Part shown: positions 23,084 through 23,668 of the stretch, piece by piece
How positions within the stretch are numbered: position 1 is the first letter of the stretch
Layout of the letters: the number at the start of each line of letters is the position of its first letter
NCBI GenBank assembly: GCA_028698695.1
Contig: JAQVWB010000008.1
Location: 1 to 23,668, forward strand
Origin: Syntrophomonadaceae bacterium
GTDB taxonomy: Bacteria; Bacillota; Syntrophomonadia; Syntrophomonadales; Syntrophomonadaceae
Direction: 5' to 3'
Length of the DNA: 23,668 nt
Notes under the pieces: generated by a model
What the model saw: the letters and a program-made list of their open reading frames with translations, nothing else
Told to the model about the DNA's origin: nothing
Databases searched by the model: none
Translations under genes and position numbers: made by a program

Positions 23084-23668
23084 ATGCACGCCAGGCGGGA
23101 ATCATTAGATTATAACGATTTAATTCAGAGTTTAAACCAGGCAACCGGGAGTTTTGAACAATCTTTCCCTTTAAAGGATTTTGAAGCAGGTGATTATAAG
23201 CAGCATCCTTCATACACTTTATTAATCTGTTCAGATTCAAGGGTTCCCAGTAATTTTCTGGGCGATACCTTTAACCGTGTTTTTGTAATTGAAAATATTG
23301 GTAATCAGGTCAAGACTGGTGAAGGTTCACTGCTATACGGGTTGTTGCACCTTAATACTCCGGTAATGGTGGTTGCCGGTCATACTGACTGCGGAGCCAT
23401 AAAAGCTGCTGCCGGTGATTATAACAATGAACCCGCAAGTCTGCGTAATGAGTTGGATATAGTCCGCCAGTCGATGGAGGATGCCCGTAAACAGGCCGTA
23501 CAATTTGATGCTGTTGATGATGAGTTGAAGTATACGCGGTTGGCAGAGTTAAATGTTGACCAGCAGATCCGCTATCTGCTGGAACACGAGGAAATCAAAC
23601 AATTGGTGGATAATAAATCCCTGCTGATACTGGGTATTATGCTGGATTTACATGACCATTACCAGGGC
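23084..23668 (+). CDS. beta-class carbonic anhydrase (partial, runs off window)
   Basis: 195 codons are visible and the frame is still open at the window end. Beta-carbonic anhydrases interconvert CO2 and bicarbonate with a zinc ion. The signature CSDSRV gives the zinc ligand C49 and the catalytic Asp-Arg pair D51/R53. AGHTDCGA gives ligands H100 and C103, and VIENIGN precedes them as usual. The sequence near the edge (LLILGIMLDLHDHY) matches the late core strand, so only a short C-terminus is probably missing. ATG 23084 follows AGGGAGTGA. It is divergent from the formate/nitrite channel gene 310 bp away, suggesting a link between CO2/bicarbonate and formate handling. Confidence 0.93.
   Translation, partial: MHARRESLDYNDLIQSLNQATGSFEQSFPLKDFEAGDYKQHPSYTLLICSDSRVPSNFLGDTFNRVFVIENIGNQVKTGEGSLLYGLLHLNTPVMVVAGHTDCGAIKAAAGDYNNEPASLRNELDIVRQSMEDARKQAVQFDAVDDELKYTRLAELNVDQQIRYLLEHEEIKQLVDNKSLLILGIMLDLHDHYQG

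Overview
This 23.7 kb window looks like chromosome from a low- to mid-GC, endospore-lineage Firmicute (class Clostridia). The evidence is a SpoIIE-type gene, a TilS/FtsH neighbourhood, a DUF1836 protein, Gram-positive ribosome-binding sites (GGAGG-type) and frequent GTG/TTG starts. A formate/nitrite channel beside a beta-carbonic anhydrase, plus the dispersed intergenic repeats, suggest an anaerobe such as a member of the Syntrophomonadaceae. That placement is inference; nothing here fixes the species. No rRNA, tRNA, insertion sequence, phage or CRISPR array was found.

Layout. (1) 1-3332, minus strand: an envelope O-acetylation pair (MBOAT acyltransferase then SGNH-like protein) followed by the biotin transporter gene bioY. 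A BirA-type operator before bioY overlaps the stop codon of the SGNH gene. (2) 3461-12288, minus strand: a ten-gene cofactor block in transcription order folP-folB-folK-DUF2520-panB-panC-panD-nadA-nadB-nadC, covering late steps of folate, pantothenate and NAD synthesis. The DUF2520 protein sits where a ketopantoate reductase would be expected. (3) 12474-15029: a DUF1836 protein (minus) divergent from a radical SAM protein (plus) with a STAS-like C-terminus; a 12-pair inverted repeat lies between them. (4) 15386-21211, minus strand: spoIIE, tilS and ftsH, as in other Firmicutes but without hpt between tilS and ftsH. spoIIE is split by a frameshift inside its PP2C phosphatase domain. (5) 21242-21919: a 680-bp gene-free stretch with a candidate spoIIE promoter, three copies of a two-hairpin repeat and a strong terminator. 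(6) 21920-23668: a formate/nitrite channel (minus) divergent from a beta-carbonic anhydrase that runs off the window end.

The intergenic spaces are unusually rich in small repeats: GTCAGG/CCTGAC modules, a 25-bp repeat pair at 15.1 kb, GGAG..CTCC hairpins, and a family of 58-68-nt two-hairpin elements with four copies (15270-15337 on minus; 21357, 21436 and 21586 on plus). In this family the inner stem changes sequence but keeps pairing. This family and the broken spoIIE are the two observations most worth following up.
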